A stretch of 41,587 nt of DNA from Candidatus Enterococcus wittei (lineage in GTDB: Bacteria; Bacillota; Bacilli; Lactobacillales; Enterococcaceae). This document shows positions 13,807-21,295 of the stretch, one piece after another. Under the pieces are notes generated by a model that ran no database searches, was not told the origin of the DNA, and worked only from the letters and a program-made list of their open reading frames with translations. The first letter of the stretch is position 1. Each line of letters starts with the position of its first letter. Location: positions 840,520-882,106 of the forward strand of contig NZ_NGMO01000001.1 of assembly GCF_002140175.1 (NCBI RefSeq). The letters are read 5' to 3'. A program made the translations under genes and the position numbers.

Positions 13807-14663
13807 GCGATACTACCTTTCACTGGTTTTATGCGCTTGTCTGCTGTTTGTTGGAATTTCAGCGCATAACCTTCTGAATTTTTAAATATCCTAGAAACAA
13901 TTCTTTCACCGTAGGCTTCTCTTAGTTCAGGACCAGATAAGTTTGTTGTGATGATCGTTGCCTTGTTCTGTCTGGCTTCTAAGAGCGTGTTTAACGTGTT
14001 GTTTGTAAACTGCCTACTATTTGATACCCCACTACCTAATTCAGCTCCAATATCGTCAAAAACCACCAAATCAGTTGTTTTGATATCGGCTATAAGCGAT
14101 CCTTCAATTTCTTTTCTCAGTTCAGCATTGTTATAAGAAAACTTTATTTGCTCTAATAACTCTTGATAGCTTATAAAAAGTATTTTCTTGTCATAATTTG
14201 AGCGCTCAAGTATTTCCCAAGCTGTCGCCATTGACAAGTGGCTTTTTCCGCTTCCTGATTTCCCTGATAGAATGAAATGTGCAGGATGGTTCAGTAAGAC
14301 ATCATTTACAAAGCTTTTAGCTCTTTCTAAAGCAATTTTCGTTTCTTGGTCCACTACGTGATAATTCTCCATTTTGCATTTAAACAAAGTTTTATCTGTT
14401 AATACCGAACCATTTTGAAAAAAACTCAAAGCTCGTGCTTTTAAGCTGTCGTTATATATCCTTTCGGTCTGTATATCCTCTTTCACACGTAACGCTTTAT
14501 AACCACAACTCATGCATGTTGGTTTACAACGTTCTGAACCATCCTTATTTTTAGCTCGCCAACTATACAAAGGTTCGCTACATTCTGGACATTTTCCGCT
14601 TTGCACTAATACTCTTCTTATTAGTTTGTCCATAGCATTTGCTAGGCTTTCCATGTGATGCAT
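13803..14663 (-). CDS. DnaC/DnaI-like helicase loader ATPase
   Basis: 286-aa AAA+ protein. A zinc finger (CPECSEPLY...CMSC, about 24-53) precedes the ATPase core: Walker A SGKSGSGKSH (about 132-141), Walker B LVVFDDIGAE (about 198-207), sensor-1 IITTNLS (about 236-242) and an arginine-rich C-terminus (YGERIVSRIF). It would load the host DnaB helicase on the phage origin together with the replisome organiser encoded just upstream. Normal length for the family. Confidence 0.9.
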   Translation of the reverse strand: MHHMESLANAMDKLIRRVLVQSGKCPECSEPLYSWRAKNKDGSERCKPTCMSCGYKALRVKEDIQTERIYNDSLKARALSFFQNGSVLTDKTLFKCKMENYHVVDQETKIALERAKSFVNDVLLNHPAHFILSGKSGSGKSHLSMATAWEILERSNYDKKILFISYQELLEQIKFSYNNAELRKEIEGSLIADIKTTDLVVFDDIGAELGSGVSNSRQFTNNTLNTLLEARQNKATIITTNLSGPELREAYGERIVSRIFKNSEGYALKFQQTADKRIKPVKGSIA

Positions 14664-14671
14664 CTCCTTTT

Positions 14672-15505
14672 TTAAATTGGCAAGTCGTCATATTCACTAG
14701 GATTGCTGTACTGTAGTTTTTGACTTTGCTTTTTATGATTATTCTTATCTGCTTTGATTTCGAATTTGAGCTTCTCAAATTTTTCTCTCAATTTCTTAGC
14801 ACTTCTAATATTTCCAAACCAAAATTCATTTGTAGGTAGCCAATTGATCACATACTCAATCGCTTCTATAGATGCTTTATCTCTTTCTTCCATCAACCTG
14901 ATTGTGTCTGCCCATTTTTCGATATCTACTTTATTCATTTCTTTTGGAAAATCTTCAGTTAAATTACTTTGCAACTTTTTAGCAAGGCGTAAGTGTTCGT
15001 CAGAATACTTACCTTTCTTTTCTTCTTTATCTATATCTATATCTTTCTCTATCTTTATCTCTAACTCTGGTGTAGTTTTGTCTGGACATTTGTCCGACAC
15101 TTGTCCTCCAGTTATTAAATTCCGTTTTGCCTCTTCTATTTTCTTTCTGTATTCTCTTTTTCTATCTGCTTCAGTTGAGGATTTTCCAATGAAACTTTGT
15201 ATATCAGACATATAAATTGCTCCGTTATCTAATACGTCAATAAGTTGCAAATCACGGAAAATTTGTACCGCTTTTTCTACGACTCCTACAGAATGTCTTG
15301 TAATAGTTGCGAGCATTGTAGAGTTAAATGGAATCCTGTCATTAAACATCAACTTACCTTCGTGTTTTAGACTTCTTAAATAAAGTTTGAGAAGAATATT
15401 AGAATAAATATAGCCATCTGGCATACTTTCTAAGAGAACCATCTCGTCACTATCGAAAAAATTCTCTTTTAGTTTTAAATAGTAGTAGCGTTTGTTGTCA
15501 GACAA
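14672..15505 (-). CDS. phage replisome organiser (replication initiator)
   Basis: 277-aa protein. The N-terminal winged-helix domain (RYYYLKLKENFFDSDEMVLL..., residues 5-110) belongs to the phage_rep_org type that binds the phage origin. A charged linker (about 120-170) encoded by an AT-rich repetitive stretch (15020-15066) follows, then a C-terminal helical domain (175-265) that contacts the helicase or its loader. Next gene downstream is the loader. ATG start; early operon. Confidence 0.85.
   Translation of the reverse strand: MSDNKRYYYLKLKENFFDSDEMVLLESMPDGYIYSNILLKLYLRSLKHEGKLMFNDRIPFNSTMLATITRHSVGVVEKAVQIFRDLQLIDVLDNGAIYMSDIQSFIGKSSTEADRKREYRKKIEEAKRNLITGGQVSDKCPDKTTPELEIKIEKDIDIDKEEKKGKYSDEHLRLAKKLQSNLTEDFPKEMNKVDIEKWADTIRLMEERDKASIEAIEYVINWLPTNEFWFGNIRSAKKLREKFEKLKFEIKADKNNHKKQSQKLQYSNPSEYDDLPI
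15020..15066. other. candidate replication origin iterons inside the initiator gene
   Basis: A run of near-repeats of TATC(T) with the unit ATAGATATAGATAAAGA on the minus strand, coding for LEIKIEKDIDIDKEE. In several Gram-positive temperate phages the origin lies inside the initiator gene as AT-rich direct repeats, so this is a plausible site. It could equally be a low-complexity linker only. Confidence 0.35.
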
Positions 15506-15511
15506 TATTTT

Positions 15512-16198
15512 TTACCCTCCTATTCTAAGTTTCTTAATTGTTTCCTGGTTTAACTTGATCCCTTTGATTTGATATTTATTTTTGAAATTGATCACACCTA
15601 TCTTGTGTTTCTCCGTGTGATGGATTCTGCAGAGTGCTGCAAATGTGTACTCTGAATGATCAACTTCTTTGCGCTTTCGTCTTCCTAGCGCTTTGTCAAA
15701 GTGATCAATATCAGCTCCTGTTTTGCCACAGATGCAACAAACTCTTTTTGTAATGCATTTGTAGAAGTAGTACTCTTGGTTCGCAGGTAAAATCTCATAG
15801 CCTTCTTTGAAAGGAATATGATGTTCAAAGATGAAATCTAAAATGATATTTGCTAAGACGTTAGCATCACTCACAGTCGTATTCGATTCGTCTTTCAAGC
15901 TTATTTTGCGACCTGTGACGCCTTCAAAACGGAAGTAGAAGAATTCCTTCCAGAAGTCCGTTGGCATCCCTGTATCGATGAAAATATCGCCTATGAGTGC
16001 ATAGATGAAGTTTCGTTGCTGTGCGGTGAACCGACGTGGATCAATAAAACGAATTTCAATGACTCGATCGCCATCGTAGCCGTCATACATCGTCTTTAGT
16101 CGATCAATGTTCACTTCTTCATTGATCGTTGCACCTATGTCTTTTCCTTTGAACTTTTTCAGAACCGCTGAATATGAATCGATTAATGGTTTAAACAC
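15512..16198 (-). CDS. putative HNHc-type nuclease
   Basis: 228-aa phage protein. Residues 152-205 carry CCICGKTGADIDHF...VDHSEYTFAALCRIHHTEKHKIG, with paired cysteines and histidines of a zinc-stabilised HNH fold. The N-terminal 140 residues (RTFDP/RRFTAQQRNFIYALIGDIF...) match the extended 'putative HNHc nuclease' of lactobacillales phages, which sits in the replication and recombination operon next to the annealing protein. Probably a nuclease or structure-specific endonuclease; substrate unknown. Confidence 0.8.
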   Translation of the reverse strand: MFKPLIDSYSAVLKKFKGKDIGATINEEVNIDRLKTMYDGYDGDRVIEIRFIDPRRFTAQQRNFIYALIGDIFIDTGMPTDFWKEFFYFRFEGVTGRKISLKDESNTTVSDANVLANIILDFIFEHHIPFKEGYEILPANQEYYFYKCITKRVCCICGKTGADIDHFDKALGRRKRKEVDHSEYTFAALCRIHHTEKHKIGVINFKNKYQIKGIKLNQETIKKLRIGG

Positions 16199-16203
16199 TC
16201 ATA

Positions 16204-16875
16204 TCACTTCTTATCTAATTCTTTTTTCTTAGCTGCTATTGCTCGCTCCATCAAGGCACATTGCTCATAGCTTAACTGTTCAATAGTTTCAACGTTATCA
16301 GCTAAGAGCCCTAATTTATCTGTCTGCTCATTAACATATTCGATTAAGGTTTTGGTCATATCTTTGCCCATCTGCTCATTGAAAGCTTCTAGAATCGTCT
16401 CTAGCATGCTTAATTTCTTTGTATCGATTCTAGGTGGTGTTGGAATATCTTCCCCTTGAAATACATATAATCCCAGTCCGTGTAGAGCCAATGCTTTCAC
16501 AAAGCATCGCTTCAATGAGTTATTGATTTGCATAGCATTTGGCTTAACAACTGGTTGGTTTCGATAATCTAAAACAGGAAATAATTCGGTTTCCGTATGT
16601 CCTTTAACCGTTACTGAGACAGATACATAAGTCCCAGTTTCATCCATAAGAAAAGGTTTATATTCCTCAACAAGAAAGTCTTGATGAGTTCCAGAAACAA
16701 CCCTGTAGTGTTTATACTCATTAATAGTTACCGTTGCCTGTGGATCATTCTTTTTCATAATCTCCCACGCGTGAGCCCAAGATAAATAATCAAAATTTCC
16801 TTTTTTCTTGAGTATTTTATTTAACTTGCGACTAAAAAGTTTTTCAAAATTCGTTGTCCCTTTGTTTTCACTCAT
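16204..16875 (-). CDS. single-strand annealing protein, Sak/DUF1071 type
   Basis: About 223-aa protein. The motif FDYLSWAHAWEIMKKNDPQATV (about 28-50) and the core NAMQINNSLKRCFVKALALHGLGLYVF (about 117-143) are typical of the DUF1071/Sak group within the Rad52-like annealing proteins, used by phages for recombination. ATG at 16875 has GGAGG nine bases upstream; a TTG at 16878 is possible. The gene overlaps its upstream neighbour by eight bases and is followed closely by the HNH nuclease, as a recombination pair. Confidence 0.8.
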   Translation of the reverse strand: MSENKGTTNFEKLFSRKLNKILKKKGNFDYLSWAHAWEIMKKNDPQATVTINEYKHYRVVSGTHQDFLVEEYKPFLMDETGTYVSVSVTVKGHTETELFPVLDYRNQPVVKPNAMQINNSLKRCFVKALALHGLGLYVFQGEDIPTPPRIDTKKLSMLETILEAFNEQMGKDMTKTLIEYVNEQTDKLGLLADNVETIEQLSYEQCALMERAIAAKKKELDKK

Positions 16876-17209
16876 CAAATTCTACCTCCATTTCAGCAAT
16901 GTATTTCTTACCTGATCCGTAATAAGAGATATCAATCAAGTTATCTCTGTCGTACTCTTCTAGTGCATCAATCAAGCCATCTTCGATGACATAGATGTAT
17001 TCAGGTTTTCTTGGCTGCTTCCATAGATGGATAAGGTAGACATGTCCCCAAATACTCACAAAATTTCCCAAATCGTCTTGATCACATGCTAGTTCTTCAT
17101 CCGTCAAAAGATTACGTCTGATTTTTCGATTGCTTGTTTCCTTGATATTCGATTTGCCCCAACTAGGATCAGTCAAATATTGATCTAGAGTGGAAAGTTC
17201 TTTTTTCAT
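16868..17209 (-). CDS. hypothetical phage early protein (113 aa)
   Basis: Not recognised. Acidic C-terminal half with aromatic residues (VYLIHLWKQPRKPEYIYVIEDGLIDALEEYDRDN). ATG behind AAGGAG. It overlaps the annealing-protein gene, so a supporting role in recombination is possible but unsupported by any motif. Confidence 0.72.
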   Translation of the reverse strand: MKKELSTLDQYLTDPSWGKSNIKETSNRKIRRNLLTDEELACDQDDLGNFVSIWGHVYLIHLWKQPRKPEYIYVIEDGLIDALEEYDRDNLIDISYYGSGKKYIAEMEVEFDE

Positions 17210-17266
17210 GTGGTAACATCTCCTTAGATGTATTTTCTTTGTGACTCATTGCTTTGGTCGGCTGAG

Positions 17267-17395
17267 TCACTTTTTTATTTGTTGCCATGCTTTTTGCTTA
17301 TCAATATGTTGCTTGCTTAAAATAATAGGACGGCTATTTGCCCACCAATTATCAGCCATCACTTTACCGATTTTTAGCGCTTCAGCTCTATTCAT
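17267..17395 (-). CDS. 42-aa hypothetical early protein
   Basis: Short gene coupled to the end of the Rha-type gene: the ATG (17395, or 17401 two codons earlier) lies within its last codons. Product MNRAEALKIGKVMADNWWANSRPIILSK... is a basic helix with a tryptophan pair. No clear ribosome site of its own; translation would rely on coupling. An out-of-frame 39-codon ORF overlaps the end and is less convincing. Confidence 0.5.
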   Translation of the reverse strand: MNRAEALKIGKVMADNWWANSRPIILSKQHIDKQKAWQQIKK

Positions 17396-18086
17396 TTTCA
17401 TCACCGAAAAGTCTTTGTTGTCTGTTCAGTTGATCGATTTCCATGCGGATCGCAGTTTCTGGTAACCACATTTCAATAAATGAAACAGCATCATCGAATC
17501 TCTTACGAGGTAACTCGCCATATCTTGGGATTGAAAAGGTACGTTTAAATTCAGACCAAAATTTTGAGAATACTTTTTTGCTGATTTCTTCATAAGCTCG
17601 GCTTTCTTTACCTCCTAAAACTTCCATAACTTTCATATTTCCTTTTTGCTTAATTTCAAACTCTTGTTGTCCGCTAATTCGCATAGTATCTTTAAGCATG
17701 GAGACATCTTTTTTAACATCTTTCATTTCTTCTAGTTGGTAGATCATCATATCTTCAATTGTTTGAGGAACAGTATTCTTCCGAATAACATCTTCCATTT
17801 CGTTGAATGCTTCAATGTACTTCTGTTTGAAGTAAATAGCTTTCTTTCCTGTAAATCCCATAGCCAACAAGAAAAATCCATCTCTGCTAATGAAGAAAAC
17901 TCGCCGATTTCTACCGTATGAATCTGGTTCATTACCTTCCACAAACATCTGCTCAAAATTGAGCACATCTTCTTTTAACTTTTCAATATCTCTCAAAACA
18001 TTTTTGTGTTCTTTTTCAAAACTATCTGCAACTTGCAAACTCGTAGTCACAGCTTCTTTATTTTTCAAAATTACTAATTCTTGCAT
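17388..18086 (-). CDS. Rha-family regulator with ORF6C domain
   Basis: 232-aa phage regulator. The N-terminal Rha domain (about 1-105; SLQVADSFEKEHKNVLRDIEKL and GRNRRVFFISRDGFFLLAMGFTGKKA) is followed by a helical linker and a C-terminal ORF6C domain (about 150-225; KVFSKFWSEFKRTFSIPRYGELPRKRFDDAV). Such fusions act as antirepressor-like regulators in temperate phages. ATG at 18086 is chosen because AAAAAGGAG lies just upstream; a longer in-frame extension would overlap the divergent gene's promoter. Confidence 0.85.
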   Translation of the reverse strand: MQELVILKNKEAVTTSLQVADSFEKEHKNVLRDIEKLKEDVLNFEQMFVEGNEPDSYGRNRRVFFISRDGFFLLAMGFTGKKAIYFKQKYIEAFNEMEDVIRKNTVPQTIEDMMIYQLEEMKDVKKDVSMLKDTMRISGQQEFEIKQKGNMKVMEVLGGKESRAYEEISKKVFSKFWSEFKRTFSIPRYGELPRKRFDDAVSFIEMWLPETAIRMEIDQLNRQQRLFGDENE

Positions 18087-18104
18087 TATTTCTTCTCTCC
18101 TTTT

Positions 18105-18113
18105 TGATATAAT
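18105..18113 (+). promoter_or_regulatory. extended -10 promoter of the plus-strand membrane-protein gene
   Basis: TGATATAAT (TGn extended -10) about 25 bases before the start; no good -35. It lies in the short gap to the divergent Rha-type gene. Confidence 0.5.
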
Positions 18114-18137
18114 TTGAGTAAAAAGGTGGTGAATTAT

Positions 18138-18596
18138 TTGATAAAAATTTTGAGCGATTACCAAGTCGCTATTACTTTAATCATTTCTATTTCAGGATTT
18201 TTTTTATCCCTCTATAACTTATTTAAAGATAAAAGAAAAATTACGCTCTCCTATTTTTTAGTTAAGCATGATAAAAGTAATCGAATGATTCTTACTGGCG
18301 TAATTGCAAACCCATCAAAAATGCCAAACTCAATTATCGAATGTACGTATCTTTACAACGGTAATAAAATTGATTGTTCACATTATCACGATAATGGTTT
18401 TGATATGGGAAGCTTTCATAAAAGTAGCCTTTTATCTCCTATACCGTTGGCACAAGAAATCTCTCCTGGCTGCTCAGTCGCTTTTTCAGAAGTTTTAAAG
18501 ATGAAAGATATATTACCTGGCGAAAAACTTGTAATGGTCATAAGAACAGCTAATTATCAAAAAAAATTCAAGTTAAAGCTAAAAGACTCATTTTAA
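18138..18596 (+). CDS. membrane-anchored protein of unknown function
   Basis: 152 aa from the TTG at 18138, preceded by AAAAGGTGGTG with six-base spacing (an in-frame TTG at 18114 would overlap the promoter). One N-terminal transmembrane helix (about 8-30, VAITLIISISGFFLSLYNLF) is followed by a soluble beta-rich domain (LTGVIANPSKMPNSIIECTYLYNGNKI...) resembling small immunoglobulin-like domains. It is the only plus-strand gene within the early region and has its own promoter, so it may be expressed in the lysogen as cargo. Bases 18210-18544 recur inside the integrase artefact. Confidence 0.72.
   Translation: MIKILSDYQVAITLIISISGFFLSLYNLFKDKRKITLSYFLVKHDKSNRMILTGVIANPSKMPNSIIECTYLYNGNKIDCSHYHDNGFDMGSFHKSSLLSPIPLAQEISPGCSVAFSEVLKMKDILPGEKLVMVIRTANYQKKFKLKLKDSF
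18210..18544 (+). repeat. source segment of the 335-bp copy at 22192-22526
   Basis: Exact direct copy of 335 bp found again inside the disrupted integrase between two Tn5 mosaic-end junctions. The distance between the copies is about 4 kb. Confidence 0.95.
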
Positions 18597-18694
18597 TTGA
18601 AAAATTTTTCTTTAATAATCAAATACAAATTAATTATTATCGATCCAATCCCACAAAACATAATTAACAGAAATACAATATCGTCCTTACTCAT
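18593..18694 (-). CDS. 33-aa single-span membrane peptide
   Basis: ATG at 18694 behind GGGAGGG. The product is one hydrophobic helix (about 6-27) and a basic end KEKFFN. Its stop overlaps the stop of the opposing plus-strand gene (tail to tail). Follows the 56-aa membrane-protein gene by three bases. Function unknown. Confidence 0.55.
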   Translation of the reverse strand: MSKDDIVFLLIMFCGIGSIIINLYLIIKEKFFN

Positions 18695-18697
18695 TAG

Positions 18698-18868
18698 TCA
18701 GTCCCTCCCGACTGGCTTTTTTGTTTTGTACTCAGCTTCATCAAGCCCCATAAAAATCCAGACCATGTAAACAATCGTTCCTATCAACGCTTGTCTGCTT
18801 CCCCAAAGACCTAAAGCGTAGATAATTAGTGGTGCACTGAATACTAGTGCTCTGTTGAATTTACCCAT
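18698..18868 (-). CDS. 56-aa two-span membrane protein
   Basis: ATG at 18868 behind AGGTGAAGG. Two hydrophobic segments (about 8-24 and 28-42) and a charged C-terminus KTKKPVGRD. Small early phage membrane proteins of this kind are common and uncharacterised. It is the first of two short coupled membrane-protein genes between the Cro side and the Rha-type gene. Confidence 0.6.
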   Translation of the reverse strand: MGKFNRALVFSAPLIIYALGLWGSRQALIGTIVYMVWIFMGLDEAEYKTKKPVGRD

Positions 18869-18898
18869 TAACCTTCACCTCTCAAAATGTTCTGTTTT

Positions 18899-19147
18899 TT
18901 ATAAATCAACTAAATGCTTCTCGATAAATTCTTTAGGTGTTACCTTTCTTGTGCGTAACCTGTTATAGGATTTGAAAGACAAAAATTTATCGTATAATTC
19001 TGTATTGATCCAAACTTCTTGTCCTGTGACCCGTTCATATGCCGCTGAGAAAATTTCTGTATTTTTTAGTTCCGACATTCGACGTTGATAAGTAGATGGA
19101 GAATAATTGTATTTTTTTACAAAATCTTGTTTTTTTAGTTTTGTCAT
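18899..19147 (-). CDS. small phage DNA-binding-like protein (82 aa)
   Basis: Starts MTKLKKQDFVKKYNYSPSTYQRRMSEL, a helix-turn-helix-like stretch with the KYNYSPSTYQRRM pattern seen in short excisionase or antirepressor-type proteins of Firmicutes phages; the second half (WINTELYDKFLSFKSYNRLR) is basic. It is the second gene of the Cro operon. The excisionase assignment is only a possibility. Confidence 0.65.
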   Translation of the reverse strand: MTKLKKQDFVKKYNYSPSTYQRRMSELKNTEIFSAAYERVTGQEVWINTELYDKFLSFKSYNRLRTRKVTPKEFIEKHLVDL

Positions 19148-19158
19148 CGCCTATCCCC

Positions 19159-19344
19159 CTATCGGATGTCCAATATTTTTTTCACTGTTTCAATATGCTG
19201 TTGTGCTTTCTTTCCATCACGATTACCGTTTAGAATATCTGATAAATAAGCTCCTGAAATACCAACAAGCGCAGCTAGTTCTTTGAAAGTCATTCTTCTT
19301 TTTCTCATCTCCGCTCGAATTTTTAAGTCTAAATTCTCAGACAT
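19159..19344 (-). CDS. Cro-like XRE helix-turn-helix protein
   Basis: 61-aa single XRE domain: MRKRRMTFKELAALVGISGAYLSDILNGNRDGKK with the recognition helix around SGAYLSDILNG. First gene of the leftward early operon, opposite to the repressor gene, so it is the natural Cro. It would bind the TAGCT-N4-AGCTA operators in the switch. ATG behind AAAGGAG. Confidence 0.85.
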   Translation of the reverse strand: MSENLDLKIRAEMRKRRMTFKELAALVGISGAYLSDILNGNRDGKKAQQHIETVKKILDIR

Positions 19345-19399
19345 AAAAATAGCTCCTTTCTAAACAAATAATTTGTAAGCTAAAAAATTAGCTAAATCG

Positions 19400-19428
19400 T
19401 TGACATCTATTAGCTTTTAAGCTATTAT
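19400..19428 (+). promoter_or_regulatory. rightward promoter (repressor side)
   Basis: TTGACA, 17-base spacer, TATTAT. The operator TAGCTTTTAAGCTA occupies the spacer and touches the -10. A transcript starting near 19435 would run about 210 nt before the repressor ATG at 19648. Confidence 0.72.
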
Positions 19429-19560
19429 GAATACATAGTTAAATAAGACTTATAAAAAGCCTCTAAAATAACATTTCTAAGTTTGGCGACCGAGAGAATG
19501 TTTTAAATTAGTAGAGTTTTTTGTTACTCTTATTTAGCTAACAATTTAGCTTACGAATTA

Positions 19561-19589
19561 AATATACTAGCTTAAAAGCTAATTGTCAA
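19561..19589 (-). promoter_or_regulatory. leftward promoter (Cro side)
   Basis: Minus-strand TTGACA, 17-base spacer, TATATT; the operator TAGCTTTTAAGCTA is again centred in the spacer. A transcript starting near 19554 would run about 210 nt before the Cro ATG at 19344, overlapping the rightward leader by about 120 nt. Confidence 0.72.
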
Positions 19590-19647
19590 CCAAAAATATA
19601 ACTTTTAAGCTATTTATTTTCTTTTCAGCTTTGAAAGGTTGATAATA

Positions 19648-20022
19648 ATGAGTTTAGTTACTAAGATTAAAGAATTAGCAGACGAAAAGCATGTGACTAT
19701 AGCAGAAGTAGAAAGACAGGTGGGCATCTCTAATGGACAAATAAGAAGATGGGATAAAGCCTCGCCAAAATCTGAGAACTTAAAGAAAGTTGCTGATTAT
19801 TTTGGTGTCACAACTGATTATTTATTGGGAAATAATAATGTACCCAAATGGGCTACAAAAGAGGAAGTGGTTGAACTTGATAAACTACTAGACTCAAATG
19901 TTAATATGTCTTATGGTGGGGAAACATTGACACCCGAACAAATACAGCGCGTAAAAGATATCCTGATAGCGACTTTCTGGGATATTGTGAAAGAAGACAA
20001 AGAAAAAGGCAAAAAGATGTGA
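19648..20022 (+). CDS. CI-like phage repressor
   Basis: 124-aa protein with an N-terminal XRE helix-turn-helix (residues 3-60: VTIAEVERQVGISNGQIRRWDKASPKSENLKKVADYFGVTTDYLLG) and a short C-terminal segment for oligomerisation. It lacks a LexA-type autocleavage domain, so induction probably works through the ImmA-like peptidase encoded next to it. ATG at 19648 is preferred (GAAAGG nine bases upstream) over a TTG at 19639. Confidence 0.88.
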   Translation: MSLVTKIKELADEKHVTIAEVERQVGISNGQIRRWDKASPKSENLKKVADYFGVTTDYLLGNNNVPKWATKEEVVELDKLLDSNVNMSYGGETLTPEQIQRVKDILIATFWDIVKEDKEKGKKM

Positions 20023-20026
20023 GCTT

Positions 20027-20455
20027 ATGGAGATGGATACGATTAATTTAGTCGAGGAGTTGAAGCGGAAATACCAGTCCGCTAATCCTTTTTATATTTG
20101 TGAAAAGATGGGCATTAAAATTCAATACGTTCCTTTTATCGAGAATCCCAAGGGGCAGTTTCAAGAAATTAGAGATCGTGCGATAATCTTTTTAAATAAT
20201 GAACTGCGAGACTCTGAGGAAAGATTCTACATTTGCGCTCACGAATTAGGTCACGCTATTTTTCATCGTGGCTTATCCAGCTATTATGTATCAACAAGAA
20301 CATCTAGAAGCAAATCTGAAAGCGAAGCTAATTGCTTTGCTGCTAATCTCATTGTTTCTCTTTATAAAGAAGATAATGATCAATATCCTAAAAAAATCGA
20401 GGAATTAAAGAATCTTTACGGGCTTCCAGAAAGCGCTTATCGTTTTCTTATATAA
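20027..20455 (+). CDS. ImmA/IrrE family metallopeptidase
   Basis: 142-aa zinc peptidase with HELGH at about residues 71-75 and the downstream glutamate in SESEANCFAANLI (about 97-109). In ICEBs1 and many Firmicutes phages such ImmA proteins cleave the adjacent repressor after DNA damage. The gene starts four bases after the repressor stop, which supports this pairing. Function is inferred from family and position. Confidence 0.88.
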   Translation: MEMDTINLVEELKRKYQSANPFYICEKMGIKIQYVPFIENPKGQFQEIRDRAIIFLNNELRDSEERFYICAHELGHAIFHRGLSSYYVSTRTSRSKSESEANCFAANLIVSLYKEDNDQYPKKIEELKNLYGLPESAYRFLI

Positions 20456-20476
20456 AAAAGCCCGTGTTAGCACACA
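20456..20476 (-). other. hairpin with minus-strand T-run after the peptidase gene
   Basis: An A-run followed by GCCCGTGTTAGCACAC on the plus strand; on the minus strand it reads hairpin plus GGGCTTTTTT. The plus-strand genes pass through it. The same design recurs at 21212-21234. Confidence 0.4.
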
Positions 20477-20504
20477 TATTACAAAGAGAAAGAGGAATTA
20501 TAAA

Positions 20505-21158
20505 ATGAAAAAAGTTAGCGTTATGTTGTTGTTAAGTACTGCTCTGCTACTTTCAGCTTGTTCAAATAATAAAAAAGCTGAATCAACAGATGCCACTTCT
20601 AACCAAGAAACAAAAGTAAGTAAAACAAAAGAAGCAACTGAAACCAGTTCCTCTACTAGCAAATCTACATCTAAGACAGATTCTAGTTCAACTGTTACAA
20701 GCTCCAACCAAGCTACGGCGGAACCTAGCCCAACAGTTATAAGCTCCAGTCAGGATACAATCCAAACCGCACCTCAAGAAGAAACATATGAACAGATGAA
20801 ACAACGCACTTTACAGTCAACTCCAGCTGATCGTGCAAATTGGTCCAACAAAGAGTGGGAAGCTTTTGGCGTGGCCCTTTATGAAAATGGATTGACTACA
20901 GATGATGCTGGCAATATTATCAGTCAAGATCAGAAAGAACAACAAGCTGCATCTCAACAAAATCCAGAAGCCCAACAAACAAGCGCTCAACAAGACGCTG
21001 ACACTTTATCACTTACTGATTTTGTTAACAAATACGGGATGTCGCCTGTTGCATGGAAAGTACAGAATGGAATGTCTGAAGAAGAAGCATTGCGTACAAC
21101 ACAGCAAAAGACTTCCGGTGAAGTTCAATTAGGATTTTCTAAATACGGAATTCAATAA
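20505..21158 (+). CDS. lysogeny-module lipoprotein (217 aa)
   Basis: Lipoprotein signal peptide with lipobox LLSAC (cysteine at residue 19), a Ser/Thr-rich linker (25-90) and two short helical modules: EQMKQRTLQSTPADRANWSNKEWEAFGVALY (about 96-126) and LSLTDFVNKYGMSPVAWKVQNGMSEEEAL (about 167-195). Surface lipoproteins encoded between repressor and integrase are known superinfection-exclusion factors (for example Ltp of phage TP-J34), so that role is likely but inferred. ATG behind AGAGG. Confidence 0.8.
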   Translation: MKKVSVMLLLSTALLLSACSNNKKAESTDATSNQETKVSKTKEATETSSSTSKSTSKTDSSSTVTSSNQATAEPSPTVISSSQDTIQTAPQEETYEQMKQRTLQSTPADRANWSNKEWEAFGVALYENGLTTDDAGNIISQDQKEQQAASQQNPEAQQTSAQQDADTLSLTDFVNKYGMSPVAWKVQNGMSEEEALRTTQQKTSGEVQLGFSKYGIQ

Positions 21159-21211
21159 TATATTTTTATGCCCTACTATTTTGCCTATAATCTCTAAAAA
21201 AGTTATAAAGA

Positions 21212-21234
21212 AAAAAGCCCGTGCTGCAACACGG
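21212..21234 (-). other. hairpin with minus-strand T-run between the lipoprotein genes
   Basis: CCGTG/CACGG with loop CTGCAA; the T-run (GGGCTTTTTT) is on the minus strand, against the direction of the genes on both sides. Confidence 0.45.
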
Positions 21235-21295
21235 ACTAAAATCTCGTTTCTAAGATCCTACATAAAAATAATATCATAGAAACGGAGAATAAAAA

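Larger units (their letters stand above)
19378..19612. promoter_or_regulatory. operator cluster of the lysis/lysogeny switch
   Basis: Repeated TAGCT/AGCTA dyads: TAGCTTTTAAGCTA (19411-19424) and TAGCTTAAAAGCTA (19568-19581) are the best; partial sites are AGCTAAAAAATTAGCT (19378-19393), TTAGCTAACAATTTAGCT (19534-19551) and TTTTAAGCTA (19603-19612). They form two groups, one near each promoter, as expected for a repressor/Cro pair with cooperative binding. Between them is a leader zone with hairpins at 19470-19502 and 19513-19530. Confidence 0.75.
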
